A stretch of DNA of 64,000 nt from Sitta carolinensis. Lineage: Eukaryota; Chordata; Aves; Passeriformes; Sittidae. The translations under genes and the position numbers were made by a program. Within the stretch, counting starts at the first letter, position 1. Each line of letters begins with the position of its first letter. The notes under the pieces were generated by a model. That model saw only the letters and a program-made list of their open reading frames with translations. It had not been told where the DNA came from and ran no database searches. Shown piece after piece: positions 29,029-45,798 of the stretch. Location: NCBI GenBank assembly GCA_032173965.1, contig CM063283.1, positions 20,378,501-20,442,500 of the forward strand, read 5' to 3'.

Positions 29029-32000
29029 AGAATTAGTTTACAAATGCCAACACCCAATTTATAAGCCCAGTGCTTAATCCAGTGCTTTTCATATGGTGGA
29101 GACCTTAAGGAAAACATGTATGCGGTGGGGGTGTGCACACATTTGTGAGCACAACCCAGTGGTTTGAGGGATCTGTATTGTAGAAAGCAGGGGTAGGATA
29201 GGCACTTGTTCCCAAAGTAGCACTAAAAATGAAAACAGAACCCCCCTGCTATCACTTTGTGACTACTTCCACTCTCTCTTACAAGCCCTTCTGTGATGTC
29301 CCTTGAGCTGCTGTGTACCTGTGTAGGAACTAGGGCCAGCCAGTAGAAACCCCCCAGAGAGCAGCTGTGCACCTCACCCACCAGCTCTCTACAATGCAGT
29401 GGGGCTGCTCCTTATGCACCTCAACACTGTTTGACATTTCCATTGCATTATACTGTTCTTGCATGTCTCTGTATGATAGACACTTTAGTGAGGTGTATAA
29501 TGTTCCAGTGAGATTAGATCTCCTGTCCCCAACAGCATTCAGCCATCCATCCCTGGATACACCATTGTAGACACTTAGTAATAGGATCTGTTATCAAGGT
29601 CACCCCAGAAGTGATCCTAACCACTTCTGATCACAAAGACAAAAACACCCTGGAGAACTTAGCTTTTTATCATCATTTGTTTTTAGTAGCACTCTTCTGG
29701 GAACAAAATCTCCAGAGTCACTAGGATTTTTATTTTGCAGCAGTCATTTTCCATGTGGAAACCAGAGCAGTAGCAAGGCTATCTCCCCAGTGCAGTGGGA
29801 AACTGGTCCCTGCAGCTTCAGGCAGCCCCCATGGATTGGACCGCAGGGAAAAGTCACTGGTCACTGAGATCTACTCATGCCTTATGCCTGTTTGGGAAAT
29901 ACAGCAATTCAAAAGCAAGGGCTGGTAAGTTAAGCCCATGGGGGTAGTCTCTGGGTGAATATCTTAGAAGTTCTGAGACAACCAAACACTGGTTGCAGAG
30001 TGTTGACTTTCCTGTAAAAAACAATAAATCAAGGTCTAGTTTCCACTCTTTGCAAGACCACCTATGATTTCAAGTCCCAAGTGGATGGGCATCACTCTTT
30101 CCATACATTCTTTACATAATTAGGCTAAAACAGCCATTATTTCTTCACACCAATTTAAGAATTATGACTGCTGGTACATTTTGTTTTATCTCCTGTTTCT
30201 GCTGACAAACTCAAATAGCCAGAGGAAGGTCCTTTATAATTTTCTCAGGAGAACAGCTCTACCAAAGAGATTATTGAGAAATGTTCTCACTCATGCTTTG
30301 CCTGTAAAAAATGTTTTTTCAGGGACTCTCTCTCACCCACAGAGCCAACCAGATGCCTTCACACACAAGCAACTGAACACTGTGGTTTAGGATAATGTTT
30401 CTTCACCCTCAAGTGTCTTGTCCCACCCTAGGTAAAGCAAAATGTTTGTTGCGTTTTAATATGAATGACTGGTGCAAAATGACATGTCACACAGTGGGAA
30501 GGCTCAGCAGTTCCTCTCCTCCATCTTCCTTCCAACACTAAAACTTTGCTTTCTCCAAGCCCTTGGCTTCTCTAAAGGTACACACATGCACTTATTAACC
30601 TGCCACAAATACACCGTCACATTCCTATTGCTTTGTGACAAAAACCCTGGAAAATCCCAATCCAAAGCCAAATTATTGCTACACCAACAGTCACCTTTGA
30701 AAGCATGTCAAATCTCATTATATGAATGGGTTTGGAGGTGATCCCTAAATTGCTGGGATTTCTTTGAATTGGGTGGGAAGTCTTACACTTTGGCTGCATC
30801 TTCAACACAGGTTTTTCTCATCCTCACTCTGTTTTCCTTGAGTTCTGTCACCCCTGGGAAAACACCTCCTTTTGCTGTTCAGAAGCTGTGGAGGACCTGT
30901 CCAACATTTAGGATCAATAGGCTTCTTTTGAAAACCAAGAGCAAGATTTTCAGTAGCTTTTAGGTATTTAAAGATGCTGGGGGTTTTCCTGTGAGGTCTT
31001 CAAACTAGAGCTGTGAACCCAGGCATTCAGAAACAAACTTCAAGGCAGAAAAAACAGACCTTCAACTTCTCTCAGTACATAAATAACTTTTTAGAGAAGC
31101 TGAGTAGGATGAGAGGCAATGAACAGAAACTCTGAAGGACTCTCCCCGGCATCTCGCATGCTTCTGGGCAGGCCTTCCCTGTAGCGATGGTATCTGACAG
31201 CAATTATCCAGCAGCAGCACACATGACTCTACCACATTTCTCATCAAGTCTAATTTTGTCTAATCCCTCTGTCCTTTGGGGGCAGGGGGAGACAGGCTGG
31301 GCAGACAGTACCAAACACAGGCTGCATCCCCGGTACCTGCAGCAGATCCCAAGCCCCAGACAGCTCACGAGGCCACAGGGGAGGCTGTGACCTCCTCCCA
31401 CAAAGATGTCAGCCAAGTCCCATCTAGCCCAAGGTTGTTCAGTAAATAAACCCCCACCTTCCACCTCAGCTACTCACAGGCACCAGCCCCAGCCAAAATC
31501 AATAGATGAGAAGCAATCTTTCATTTCCAGGCCACACTGGTTGGGTTATGGATGAGTAAAAAAACACTACAGGAAACACAGATGTGGTGAGATCACCTCC
31601 TTCTCTGGAGCCTTCCTATCTCCACAAGTCCTGCCTGATCTCCCTCAAAATTTCCATGTGCGCAGACAAAACCACCTCGTGTACCTCGTGGTCGTGCCTG
31701 TTCCAGCGCAGGTGCATTGCATGACGCTTGGCAGAGCCAGGCCAGCCTGGCACGAGCAGCAGGAGGCCGAGTTCACCCTGAGCTGCAGGCAGGATGGTGT
31801 CTCCCCGCAGGAAAGTTTTTTCAATTATTTCAAATACCTCCCACTCGCACACAAAGCCCATGTTTTGTAATAAAAACAAGGAGAAAATCTCGTCCAAAGG
31901 AATTTTACCTATTTCCCCCTCTACTTATTCCACTGAAGTTATCTTGTTTAAAAATACACACACACCCCCAAAACTGGCCACCAGAACAACAAAGTAGCCA

Positions 32001-34426
32001 AGACACTAATTTAATAACCTCATTCTTCAAAGTCCACCTTGCCCTTCTACTAATAGGTTTCAAAAACAGTCCTATATCATCCAGTATCTTATAATTTTTT
32101 TAAAGGTTTCACTGCATTTCTCCCTTCATACACATAATGTTTTTCCTTTGAGAGAGATGCAGAGAATACTGCAAATTTTCCAGCAACTGGGATTTTCCCT
32201 GCAAACTTGGGCTGGCATTACCCTATTCAGCTACAGAGAAGCAAAGATGTTGCATGTCACTCCTTCTGTACAGAAAGGAGCAGGAAGGCCAAGAAAGACA
32301 AGAAGGGGCACATATCCCTGCCTCCCCCATTCCCCTGTCCCCCCCCCCAAAAAAAAAAAAAAGGTTGCTTTGGGTCCATGTGCCCAGATGAAGCTGCAGT
32401 GGTTAGTTCAGTCACCACACCCCAGCCAAGCCACAATAACAGATCATGCACAGGCCATCCTCCCAGTCCAAATCTCACCATTGAGCTTTAAGCAGAAATA
32501 CCATGTCCCAAGGCACTAATCCTTTAGCTCAGCAGCACAGCCAGCTGTGGGCTAAAAGCCATATTAAACTCACTGGAGGAGAAGCATTTGCTGAAATGCT
32601 TTGCTGAACAACGATGAGCGACTGTGCTTGGGCTTTAGCTACGCTTACAAACTCCTGTACATCTTGGCTCTGGTTTTCTTTGCCACATGGCAGCTGGTTA
32701 TGTCCAAGAACTCCTGGGAGGGAAAGTGACTGTAGAAACTCAGCTGTGCAACATATGCTCCATCTAGTGTTTATTCATAGTATTTCATGTTCTTAAAAGC
32801 TTTGGTTTGCTGTTAACACATATTACCATCTTTTCTGTAGTTCATACGTCTATATATGAACATCGTTGAAAATAACCTGGTTGTTGTTTCAATTATACCA
32901 TCTTGATCTAGCCTCCACTTACACCTTCAGTAATGATTATACACCAATTTCCATGTAGACATTAAATCTCAGAACAAAATGAAGGGAAAATGTTTTAAAA
33001 TAGAAGCAAGCATTTCTCCAGGTACTTTGCTAATGCAAAGTGAATGGAAAACTTCAAGCAGGGGCAAAACATAAAACTTGGAGGATACACAGCGGAAGGT
33101 TTTTCCCTATGAAAGATACTACCCAGACATGGGGGCATGGGAGCACCTTTGCCACAGACTGAAGTACTTTTTTGTACTCTGTGTCGAGCCAGGCTGCTGG
33201 AGAAGGACAGGAAAATAAGCAGGTGGCACAAAGCCCTTGCTGCCTCTTTAGGCCATCCTCATCACACAAGAGCACAGCAGATGCTGGGAGCAAGTCCTGA
33301 CAAGCAGTTTGACAAAACTCTGGAAGATGAATGACCTAGAAATGCATAGGGAATGCACAAATGAAATGCACCCACGTTGGGTGCAAGGCATCTTTGCATG
33401 GTAGAAAAAAGGGACAGTGGCGACAGCAGGATTTGCATGCCACATTTGGTTGTGGGGTAAAATACTCCAACACACAGAGTCTTTTTTTACCACTTGTTGT
33501 CCCTAATATGCATTACTTGAGGGAGTTCCCAGTTCCTAATTTGCTGCTCAGCTGATGGTAATGCCTCTAACTGCATAAAGAAAAGCAGTTTAAAAACAGC
33601 AGGTGGGACAAGAAGTTCCAAGTTAACACTTTGATAAAGAAGTAAAAGAAAGAAAGCCCAACCCCAATCTGTTGTGTTAGCAGGACTGGTGAGGTACTAG
33701 GATGGGCTGCCTTACAACAGGCTAGGATTGGCAGTGGGGGAGACCTTTAGAAAATAGTTGAACATTCCCATAGAAAGGCTTGGGCTAGCTGATTCTACAT
33801 GGAGCAGTGGCAGCCTAAGCAGGCCCACTTCTGGGAGGAGGCCGAGAGGATCCCAGCCCAGCTAAGTGCAGAGCTGGTAAGGAGCTGTGATAGAAACAGA
33901 CAGCACTTGGACACTGCAGCCATAGGGCACAATCCCAGGCACAGATTTAAGCTCAGAAAGAGAGCTTTCATTGCTGTGGAAAGCAGAAGAGGCACTGACA
34001 ATATAGCTTCCTTGGGCAGAACGCATTTAGGAGATCCCCACATCCCCTGCCTGCTCTTCCCCTGTGCCAGAGCTTGCAGCAGAGCATCCCAAAGCTGTGC
34101 TGTGGCACTGACACGGGTGAGAGGGCAGCAAAGTGGGAGCAAGTCTCTGTGCGGAGTAACCACAGAGGGCACCTCTTGGGTGGCATAAAACTAAATGCAT
34201 AAGAGGGCATTTGCTGTAATGGTACTGCTTGAGTAGAGCCTCCAATAACCCAGATACAGGAGTGCTGCAGGATATCTTCCAGGACAGCACACAAACCAGG
34301 GCCGCTTTGCAGAGATTTGGGTCCAGTCTGCTGCAGAAAATGAGAAGAGCTTGCCCTAATGGGGAATGCACAACACGAAAAAACATCTTCTGCCAACTGT
34401 GCATTCTGTGGTGCTTTTCACAGGTG

Positions 34427-38444
<4,018 letters not shown>

Positions 38445-38452
38445 AACAAAAC

Positions 38453-38490
38453 AGACACACACAAACACACACACACACACAACACACACG
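38453..38490. repeat. CA dinucleotide microsatellite in COL8A1 3' UTR
   Basis: Imperfect (CA)n run starting about nine bases after the stop codon, interrupted by AAAC and AACA. It is likely to be length-polymorphic. Confidence 0.9.
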
Positions 38491-38945
38491 CAAAATCAAA
38501 ACTTTTCTCCTCTGCTTCAAACTTTTATACCACAAAAGATGCATTTTAGGACCATTTTGGACCATCTTGTACAAAACCAAAAAAAAAAAAAAATAAATAC
38601 GAAGTTTAACATTATGCACAGCTAGTTATAAAAAAAAGGTGTGGTGAACATATCTAAAGATGTGTATCAGGTTCATAAACAGTTGTTTTGCACCCAAGGG
38701 GGACATATTAGCTGTACATTATATATTTCTGCAATGCCATGCTTACTTAATTTCATTCACAGTAATTCAGTACTAAAGTTCAAATCAGTGTATGTCACTC
38801 ACCCGTTGCATTGATCATAGTTATAAGATGAAAAACAGTGACTTAAACCAGAGTAGGTCAGTCTATAATTATATTTAAAAATTTGAGTGGCTTATTTGTT
38901 TTGGTGGGGGTTTTCTTGGGTTTTTGACAGCAGGTCTGCCTGACA

Positions 38946-38951
38946 AATAAA
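38946..38951 (+). terminator. Candidate COL8A1 polyadenylation signal (proximal)
   Basis: AATAAA, with a second copy at 38990-38995. The next 30 bases are T- and G-containing (TCTTGGCGG...TTGTATTTCCC), compatible with a downstream element. Usage is unproven. Confidence 0.35.
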
Positions 38952-40080
38952 GGTTCTCTTGGCGGAGACTTGTATTTCCCTTCTCCTGTAATAAAATAAT
39001 CCTGCAGGTGTGGGTTTTTCCCTGAACAATTTATTTATGATGGAAGAGGAATCCTGATGGCATGACCATTCCCCCTGAGCCTTCTCCAGCAGTCATTAGA
39101 CCTAAAATGTCACCACTGACTCCAGCAGGCACTGGATTCACCTCCAAATGCCGCAGCACTTGAAAAGTCTCCATTCTCTATCCACATAGCTCAAGTAGAT
39201 GAGGTAAAATCTCCCCCATTTACTTGTGCCACATCATTGAGACATTTTTGCCAACACATGGCAATACTTTAGGGTGGCATAAATTTGCTCGGACTTCTGT
39301 GCTTGTACCAAGAACCCATTTGTGGCTTGTCAGAAGAGACATCTATTCTGCCACTCAGCAAAAGCTGAATCAGTTTGCTCTTCAATGACTAGGCAAAGCA
39401 GAAGTAGCTCTGTTTGCTTAACTGATTTGTTGCTTGAGATCAACCAATAACCTTACTGGCAATACTGATCACGCAAATTTATCCAAGAACTTGGTTCTAT
39501 CTAAAAGCTGATTTCCAATCCTTATTTATATGTTACCAGTTGTCAAGGAGAACCCACAGGCCTCAATATTTTTCTGTACTTGAGAACAGCGACTTCCGTG
39601 CACGAAGTCTCTGTCTGCTCATCAATGGTGCTAATCTCACCTCAACAAGAGTTCTGTTTCCAAAGGGCAGTGGACCTTGCTGTGGTTCCCTGTACAGTGC
39701 TGCACATCACACACTGCTGCGCTAGTTCAAAGAATTAAGTGCTCATCACTTCTTCGATGGCTTTAGCTACCGCTACTGCTTTTGATTCAAAAATGAACTA
39801 GATTTTTTCATGCAGAACTAAGATTGGATTTAACTGGCATTACCATTATTTAAATGCAGAGTTTAATGCAGTCTAACATTGACTAAGGACTCCAGTGATA
39901 TAATGTGGTGCTTTATCTCAGAAATTTTATGGAACGGTGGCAGGAATGGACAGACAGTTTACCAGACACTGGTGACTTAAGTATGTTCCCAGAATATATG
40001 AGATATGTCAAAAGCAAATAATTTTGTTTTAAAATTTTTGTACTGATTTGAAAAAAAATATCTTATTAAATATCTTTAAA

Positions 40081-40086
40081 AATAAA
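40081..40086 (+). terminator. Candidate COL8A1 polyadenylation signal (distal)
   Basis: AATAAA in an AT-rich stretch. It is followed about 110 bases downstream by a strong G-tract block (40196-40228) of a kind that can pause polymerase. Usage is unproven. Confidence 0.35.
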
Positions 40087-40195
40087 ACCAAAACCCAATT
40101 CTTTCTTCATTCAGAACTATCAGAAGGAATATTCAACCTGCTGAATTAATTTATCAGACCATAAGGGCTCTCTGAAACCACTGACAGCCTGATAT

Positions 40196-40228
40196 GGGGG
40201 GGGTGGGGGTGGGGGGGGTGGGGGGTGG
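40196..40228 (+). repeat. G-tract block, likely G-quadruplex
   Basis: Four long G runs (8, 5, 8 and 6 bases) separated by single T residues, then TGG. This fits the strictest G-quadruplex pattern with one-base loops. It lies between the two convergent genes, just past the COL8A1 3' end. Confidence 0.85.
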
Positions 40229-42427
40229 AATTTAGAGAAACACCCTTTTCTCTAGTTCCCATCTCCTGGCAAAACATGCTCTAAGCCAGAGAGGGAACAT
40301 GTCCCATTTGGTGGGAGGGCACAGCAGGGTCTGGGGGGAACACAAAGAAGAAGGAGCTCCCTCAGGCAGCCCCTGGGGACAGATACTGCTCAGCATGAGC
40401 CAACGTGGGAGTGTAGCTGAGGTAGGCAGAGGGGCAGCCAAGGAATGAGCCACAGAAGCTGATGCTAAGGGCTTGTGTTGCCTGAAAAGGTAGAACTGGC
40501 TGCCCAGGATGAGACATGCTGGCTCTCCTGATGTGGCTTCCCCACCCCACCTCAAAGACAAGCATTTCCTCCAAGCTAGTGAACTCCTGAACTGTCCATA
40601 TTGAAAGGAATGCACTGAATACCTACTGTACCAGAGAACTGTTATCCAAATCTCCTTTGGATTCCCTGAAGCCCTCAGCATCTCATTTTTACTGCACAAA
40701 GAGAAAAGAGATTATGCACTAAGTACTGCACTCAGCATCTCTCAGTTTCTATCTAAAGCCATTTTCAATGTCTGAAATTTTTTATCGAACACCATTTCCA
40801 TTACTCTACATCTCTTATTTTGGACTCTTGACAGTCCACAGTAAGACAAGCAAGATTAAAAAAAAAAAAAAAACAATGAAAAATTCGAATCACAAGGATG
40901 CTTCTCTTGATCTTATCCACAAAAATCATGTCCCAGCGCTGGCAGTACTCAGCCTGGAGTTAGATCTCCAGCCACAGTACAACTCGGCCCACCCAGGTTC
41001 AAAACTTTCAGCTCTTCGCTTTACAAAGCACTAAAGTTTATTCCAAAACTTTATACTATATCTAACAACACCATTTACTTTCCACACCAATAATAATGGC
41101 CCTGGGCATACCCACACATCCACACTCACACACAGAGCACCAGCCTTGCAAAAAGAAGTCTGAGGGCACTGTCTTTAACAGTTTATTCACATGAAAATAA
41201 TCTCCTTCCATTTGTAGCATTCAAAATTTCACTTGAAACAACTGTAAGAATTCTTCAAAATACAGGTGGCACTTTAAAGGCATATAAAACTTAAGACAAA
41301 TGGCAAATAAAATAAGTATTTCCAAATACCAAAAACATATGTTGAGCTTTGTATGTTCTTAAAAATCAGAGTCCACTTAAAAGTGAAGGTATTTACACTC
41401 TCCCCCAGAGCACTGCTAAAAAAGGGAAGTATGGCATTGGAAACACGAAGTACCACATGCTAATTAAACACCAAAACTGTGATTCTGTATTATTATCACT
41501 TATGTAGTCACTGGAAGCATCATTTAGTAACATCTTTTAGGCACTCTCAGATTCTTATTTACTCAATAGTTGGTGATTCCCTTAATTATTTCAGCAGAGG
41601 AAAAAATAGTTTCCCAACAAAGAAACCTCCTGAAAGTCTGAGCCAAACAGAGCTTTCAGCCAACATGTGTCATCCTGCCTGTTCTGTGCAGTTTGGTATC
41701 TTAGAGCTGTGTCTTTCTGACAGTGGCAGCATTTTGAGAGGAGTGGCAGATAAAATGCTGAAGCACCTCTGGTGTAAGGTGATGCTGTCTAGAAATTCAG
41801 CAGGCTGCCAGATAACAGCAACAGAGTAAGAAAGGAGGAGAACATCTGACTTCAGATAGAAAAATGATGGGAGACACTGGGGACCTACACAGTTACACCA
41901 TTATCAAAGAAATAAAGCTGGCAGCACCCTGGGATTCAAAACTGGCAGCTTCACTCCTGATATTTTTTTATAAAAAAAGAATTGGATAGCTTATAAAGAG
42001 AAGATTCGGTGCAGAGATTTCATTTTCAGGAACAGCAAGAAAGGAAAAGAAGTCTTAATAGCAGCTCAAGCTCAGAAAATATATAAATATTTGGTGTCAG
42101 CATTATTGTTTTATTCTAAAAGCCCCAACTCAAGTCTTTGGTACTGCAAAACACCTGCAAAAATGTGCCCAGACAGAAGAGACACCAATCTGTGAGCACT
42201 GCTGATAAACACACTACACATGGGTGTTCCTGCCTGAATGAAGTCAGTGCCAAAGCAAGACCTGTCCTCGAGGAAAAGTAGCAGGAATAAAGTGTGTGAA
42301 GCAGGTGGTGGAACAGGGCTGGTGTACACAGGATCCTACAAAACACCTTGTGGGGAGAAAAATTCATTACTTGGCTCACTGCTTGTTACTGAGAACAAAA
42401 GCTACTGGCCTGCAAGCTGGGCTTTCA

Positions 42428-42442
42428 AAAAACCCAAAAAAC

Positions 42443-42474
<32 letters not shown>

Positions 42475-42531
42475 CCACATAAAAAACCAATCCCCCAAAA
42501 AACAAACAAAAAACCCAACAAAAAACCCCAA
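42428..42531. repeat. A-rich low-complexity block (AAAAC/AAAC type)
   Basis: Runs of CAAAA and CAAA units with short C runs. It codes only for Lys/Asn/Pro-rich nonsense and is treated as simple sequence. Confidence 0.85.
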
Positions 42532-42883
42532 ATACTTCATGATTTATCAGCAGGATCAGCTCTTGGCTTGATCCTGAGGGAACAGGCTTCATTCAAAATG
42601 TTACCAAGTCACCCTGTGGTGGACTCAACACCCCTGGCAGGAACACAGAACCGGGAGAAAAATATCCCTGGAAATACTGCTTCATTTGAAAAATAAGTCA
42701 GTCATACAATGAGAAGTCTTATTAGGATATAAAAAGAAACAGCTGATAGGGATAAATGCTTGTAGAGAACATATTAAATTCATTGAGAGCACCAAATATT
42801 ATTTAAAAATATTTTAGGGAGATCAAAAATCTGATATGACAAAAGTAAAAAAGAATAAACGGATTTCTTTTTAAGTACAAAGA

Positions 42884-42917
42884 TCTTGGGAGACACCATT
42901 TCTTGGGAGACACCATT
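42884..42917. repeat. 17-bp perfect tandem duplication
   Basis: The unit TCTTGGGAGACACCATT occurs twice back to back, followed by the first four bases of a third unit. Confidence 0.9.
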
Positions 42918-44526
42918 TCTTTGCCATGGAGCTCTTTTTCTCTTTTTTTTTTTTTTCAACTATATTGTTTGTTCTGCTACAGATAAATCCAAATCCCATC
43001 CTCCCACAAAAAGCAGAAATCCTACTAGAAAAATTGGAGAAGGAATCAGTTTAGATTAGTGGGAAGAGTATCTGTAGAGATGAAATAGAGAAAATAACCA
43101 CATCTTCAAAAGCAGAGCTCCCTACCCAGTTCCTGGAACTGGAGACAGGGATGGAGAAGCAGAGGGATGCAGCCTGCACCATCACAAGAACTCTCCTCAC
43201 AGTGCCTGGAACAAATTCAACAGCTCTCCTGGAGAGCATTCTGCAAGACATTTCATGGATGCAACTGGATCATGGCAGCAGCCACTGGAGAGCCAGGGGC
43301 CCCAGCTCTGGAAGCAACTGCGGATTTTGAGGGTGAAGGGGCAGCCCCCCACTTCTGCTGGCCTTGGCTCTCAACACAGTCCAAGAGCTACCAGGGGCTC
43401 CTCCACTACAAGAGCTTGGAGAACACTGCTATGTCTGCCAAAAGCACTGCCACAGCAGCTTTTGCAGGTGGAATTACCATTGGCAAGTGTTTAAATCACT
43501 CTAGGTCTGGGGCTGCAGAATCACATACAAACCTTTTTAATTAGCTGAAAGAATTGCTGGTAGAGACAAAGACTATACTGTCACTATTTTAAGTGAAACC
43601 CCACCTGTTTGTATTCAGATTTTCAAGCACAAACCTCTTCCAAATCTCCAGAAAAAATAAAGGAAATACAAAAAATTAAGAGCCTTCAGCTGGTGAAGGA
43701 ATTGTGATTTCCTCCATTTCCACCACTAGAGTCACCTGTCCCAGTGCCCCAGGACCTCCGACACGCTCCCCTCTCCTTCACACTCCCACCTGCCACCCTG
43801 CACACAGCTGGAGTGCAGCTGCACCCAAGGGACACGCAGCAGGCAAGACACCATGGCACACCCTGTCCCTTGCTGGGACACACCTGCATCCTTCCCCACC
43901 CCATGCCACAGACTTTTCTGACATCTCGAGTGATTTCAGGTACATCCAGCTAGCTTGAAACAGACCAAAGCTCAGGAATCACTGGGTTGAAACACCAGCC
44001 TCCTCCCCTTCAGCTGTGGCACCTCTCCAGACCATACTGCCCTCCTTAATTCCCAAATGGCAGAGCCAAGGAGCTAAAGCTGGAAATGAGAACTATGGGA
44101 AGGTGTTTGTGGTGGGTTTTTTTTAAATACCTACTGCACCCCACAAGATGTCTCTTTGGTTACTTCAATGGTTATTCCTCTACCTAGCTACAGCAAAATA
44201 ATTGTGTTCAGTACTCTTGCAATCCTCAACTTCTGAAAATAACAAATACCATGGTTTATGTTCATATTGCGATTGTTTGCATTACTCCTAAATGTATTCT
44301 CTATATAATTTTATTTAAAAGCAACGACAGTATTCCTACCAACTTCCAAGACTTTTTAAAAATGGACTTCTCTGTGCTATCTTCAGGTGTGATTGATAAT
44401 CACAAAATCTTCCAGAAATTCTGCCATAATTAAAATAAAAACTTTATACAGATGTCCTGTGAGAGAACTAGAACAGCATATTGCTGTTCTTTGACAGTTG
44501 TCACGCACCTTCCCAGGCAGATTTAA

Positions 44527-44532
44527 TTTATT
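44527..44532 (-). terminator. Candidate ST3GAL6 polyadenylation signal
   Basis: AATAAA on the minus strand, the first after the stop codon, next to an ATTAAA-like overlap in the same TTTAATTTATT string. Confidence 0.35.
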
Positions 44533-45717
44533 CACAGGCTTGTCAGAGACAAACCAAGAACAGGAAACATAAATATTTCATTAAATGTTCCAATTAAAAT
44601 CTCAAGTAAGTTCCCACTGCTAAATGATTTAGTTCAGCCAGACACTTCAAACTTGAATATCAAGACAGAAGAGATAAAAAGATACCAAAAGAAAATTCAG
44701 CTGAGGTACATCCTGGATATTCCCTCCCACACTCTACTGCCAAAAATGGGAGTATTCTTTGTTTGCATTGGTGCATTACAGCATCTGAGGAAGGAGATTG
44801 TCCTCATTTGGAAAAATCCACCTGTTTTTGAGGAGCAAACAAAAAAATACAGGAGATCCTGTCCTGGAGAAATAGGACTTGAACAAACATTGACTCTAAA
44901 CTCAGGCATGAACATCTCTGTCCAAGCTTGTGTTTCTGCTGTGGTCTGGCAGCTGACACACAGCTCTTCAGTCCTCATATTCCCTCTTTTTTAAGTCAAG
45001 TCAGCAACTGTAAAATTTACTGGATGCACAGCACAGGGAGATTTTTCCATGAAATGGGTACAACACAAGTGTTGTCAACACCAACATCTCCACAAATGGA
45101 CAAAGGGTCTTCTCCTTCGGCAAAGGCAAAGAGAAGTTCAGAGATGATGGTCAGTGCAGAGGCTGTGGCTGCTCAGCTGAAGGTGGACCTCCTCTCCTCA
45201 GGAGTATGGCAGAAGAAAAGCTGCACAGTCTCTATGTTCCCCCTTCTCCATAACACACAGTAACGATTTAGATGCATAGTTTTAAAGCCATTTTCATACA
45301 ACAAGACAGATAGTCACGACTTCACATCCACCTACTGACTGGTCATCTCAGTCTCTTGACGCTGGAACTCTTTTGGAGGACAACATTAGAAACAAAAGTA
45401 TTCCAGAGAATGAATCATTTGGAAAGAGTTCTCACTGATAAGTAAGTGATGCGCATCACACTTTTATATATCCCTGATACTTTCAGTTGAAAGCTGCATG
45501 GTTTTCCCACTATTAAATAGCTTCACAGAAATTCAGTTAACTGTTTGCAATAGTCCATTATCCTCAGACTCAGAAGCTTTTGCCTTGATGAGGTTTCTGG
45601 GCTCCTCTAAACAGTAAACAGTTATGTCGCACTTAAAAAATAAAAATGTTTTACAAAAAATAAAAATTTTTCAAATCTTGAAAATAGTGATTGCTCTTTG
45701 TATTTTCCATTCAGCTT
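44527..45717 (-). other. ST3GAL6: Probable ST3GAL6 3' untranslated region
   Basis: Sequence downstream of the ST3GAL6 stop. The first minus-strand AATAAA found is at 44527-44532, which would give a 3' UTR of about 1.2 kb. The end is not proven, and further TTTATT strings at 44311, 42110 and 41037 could mark longer forms. Confidence 0.45.
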
Positions 45718-45798
45718 TCACGTCAAATTGACCACAAAGTTCTTGTCTATAAGCTTCTTCAAAAAATTCTGCTCAGCAGTGATGTTGTGGTATTCATT
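45718..45798 (-). CDS. ST3GAL6: ST3GAL6 terminal coding exon with motif VS
   Basis: Acceptor CTCTTTAG. It encodes [20 protein letters not shown] and then FVVNLT, followed by TGA at 45718-45720. HNITAE is the His-x4-Glu motif VS whose histidine is catalytic in this family. Confidence 0.96.
   Translation of the reverse strand, partial: NEYHNITAEQNFLKKLIDKNFVVNLT

Larger units (their letters stand above)
21881..34426. other. Non-coding region upstream of COL8A1
   Basis: No gene recognised. It may contain untranslated first exons of COL8A1, but I could not identify any. It holds a CpG-rich patch at about 26380-27000, overlapping inverted repeats at 27205-27286, a 14-bp palindrome at 29015-29028, a CpG-rich patch at about 31640-31850, and a C8/A14 simple run at 32340-32361. 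Confidence 0.6.
38445..40090 (+). other. COL8A1: Probable COL8A1 3' untranslated region
   Basis: AT-rich sequence directly after the COL8A1 stop codon. It begins with a CA microsatellite (38453-38490) and an A-rich stretch (38579-38597). AATAAA hexamers occur at 38946-38951, 38990-38995 and 40081-40086. The last gives a 3' UTR of about 1.65 kb, but which site is used cannot be told from sequence alone. Confidence 0.55.
40229..44526. other. Intergenic region between convergent COL8A1 and ST3GAL6
   Basis: No gene is recognised. It contains an A run (about 40858-40873), an A/C-rich low-complexity block (about 42428-42531), a 17-bp tandem duplication (42884-42917), a T run (about 42944-42956) and a moderately GC-rich stretch at 43160-43500. 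The open frames here have no recognisable content. Confidence 0.6.
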
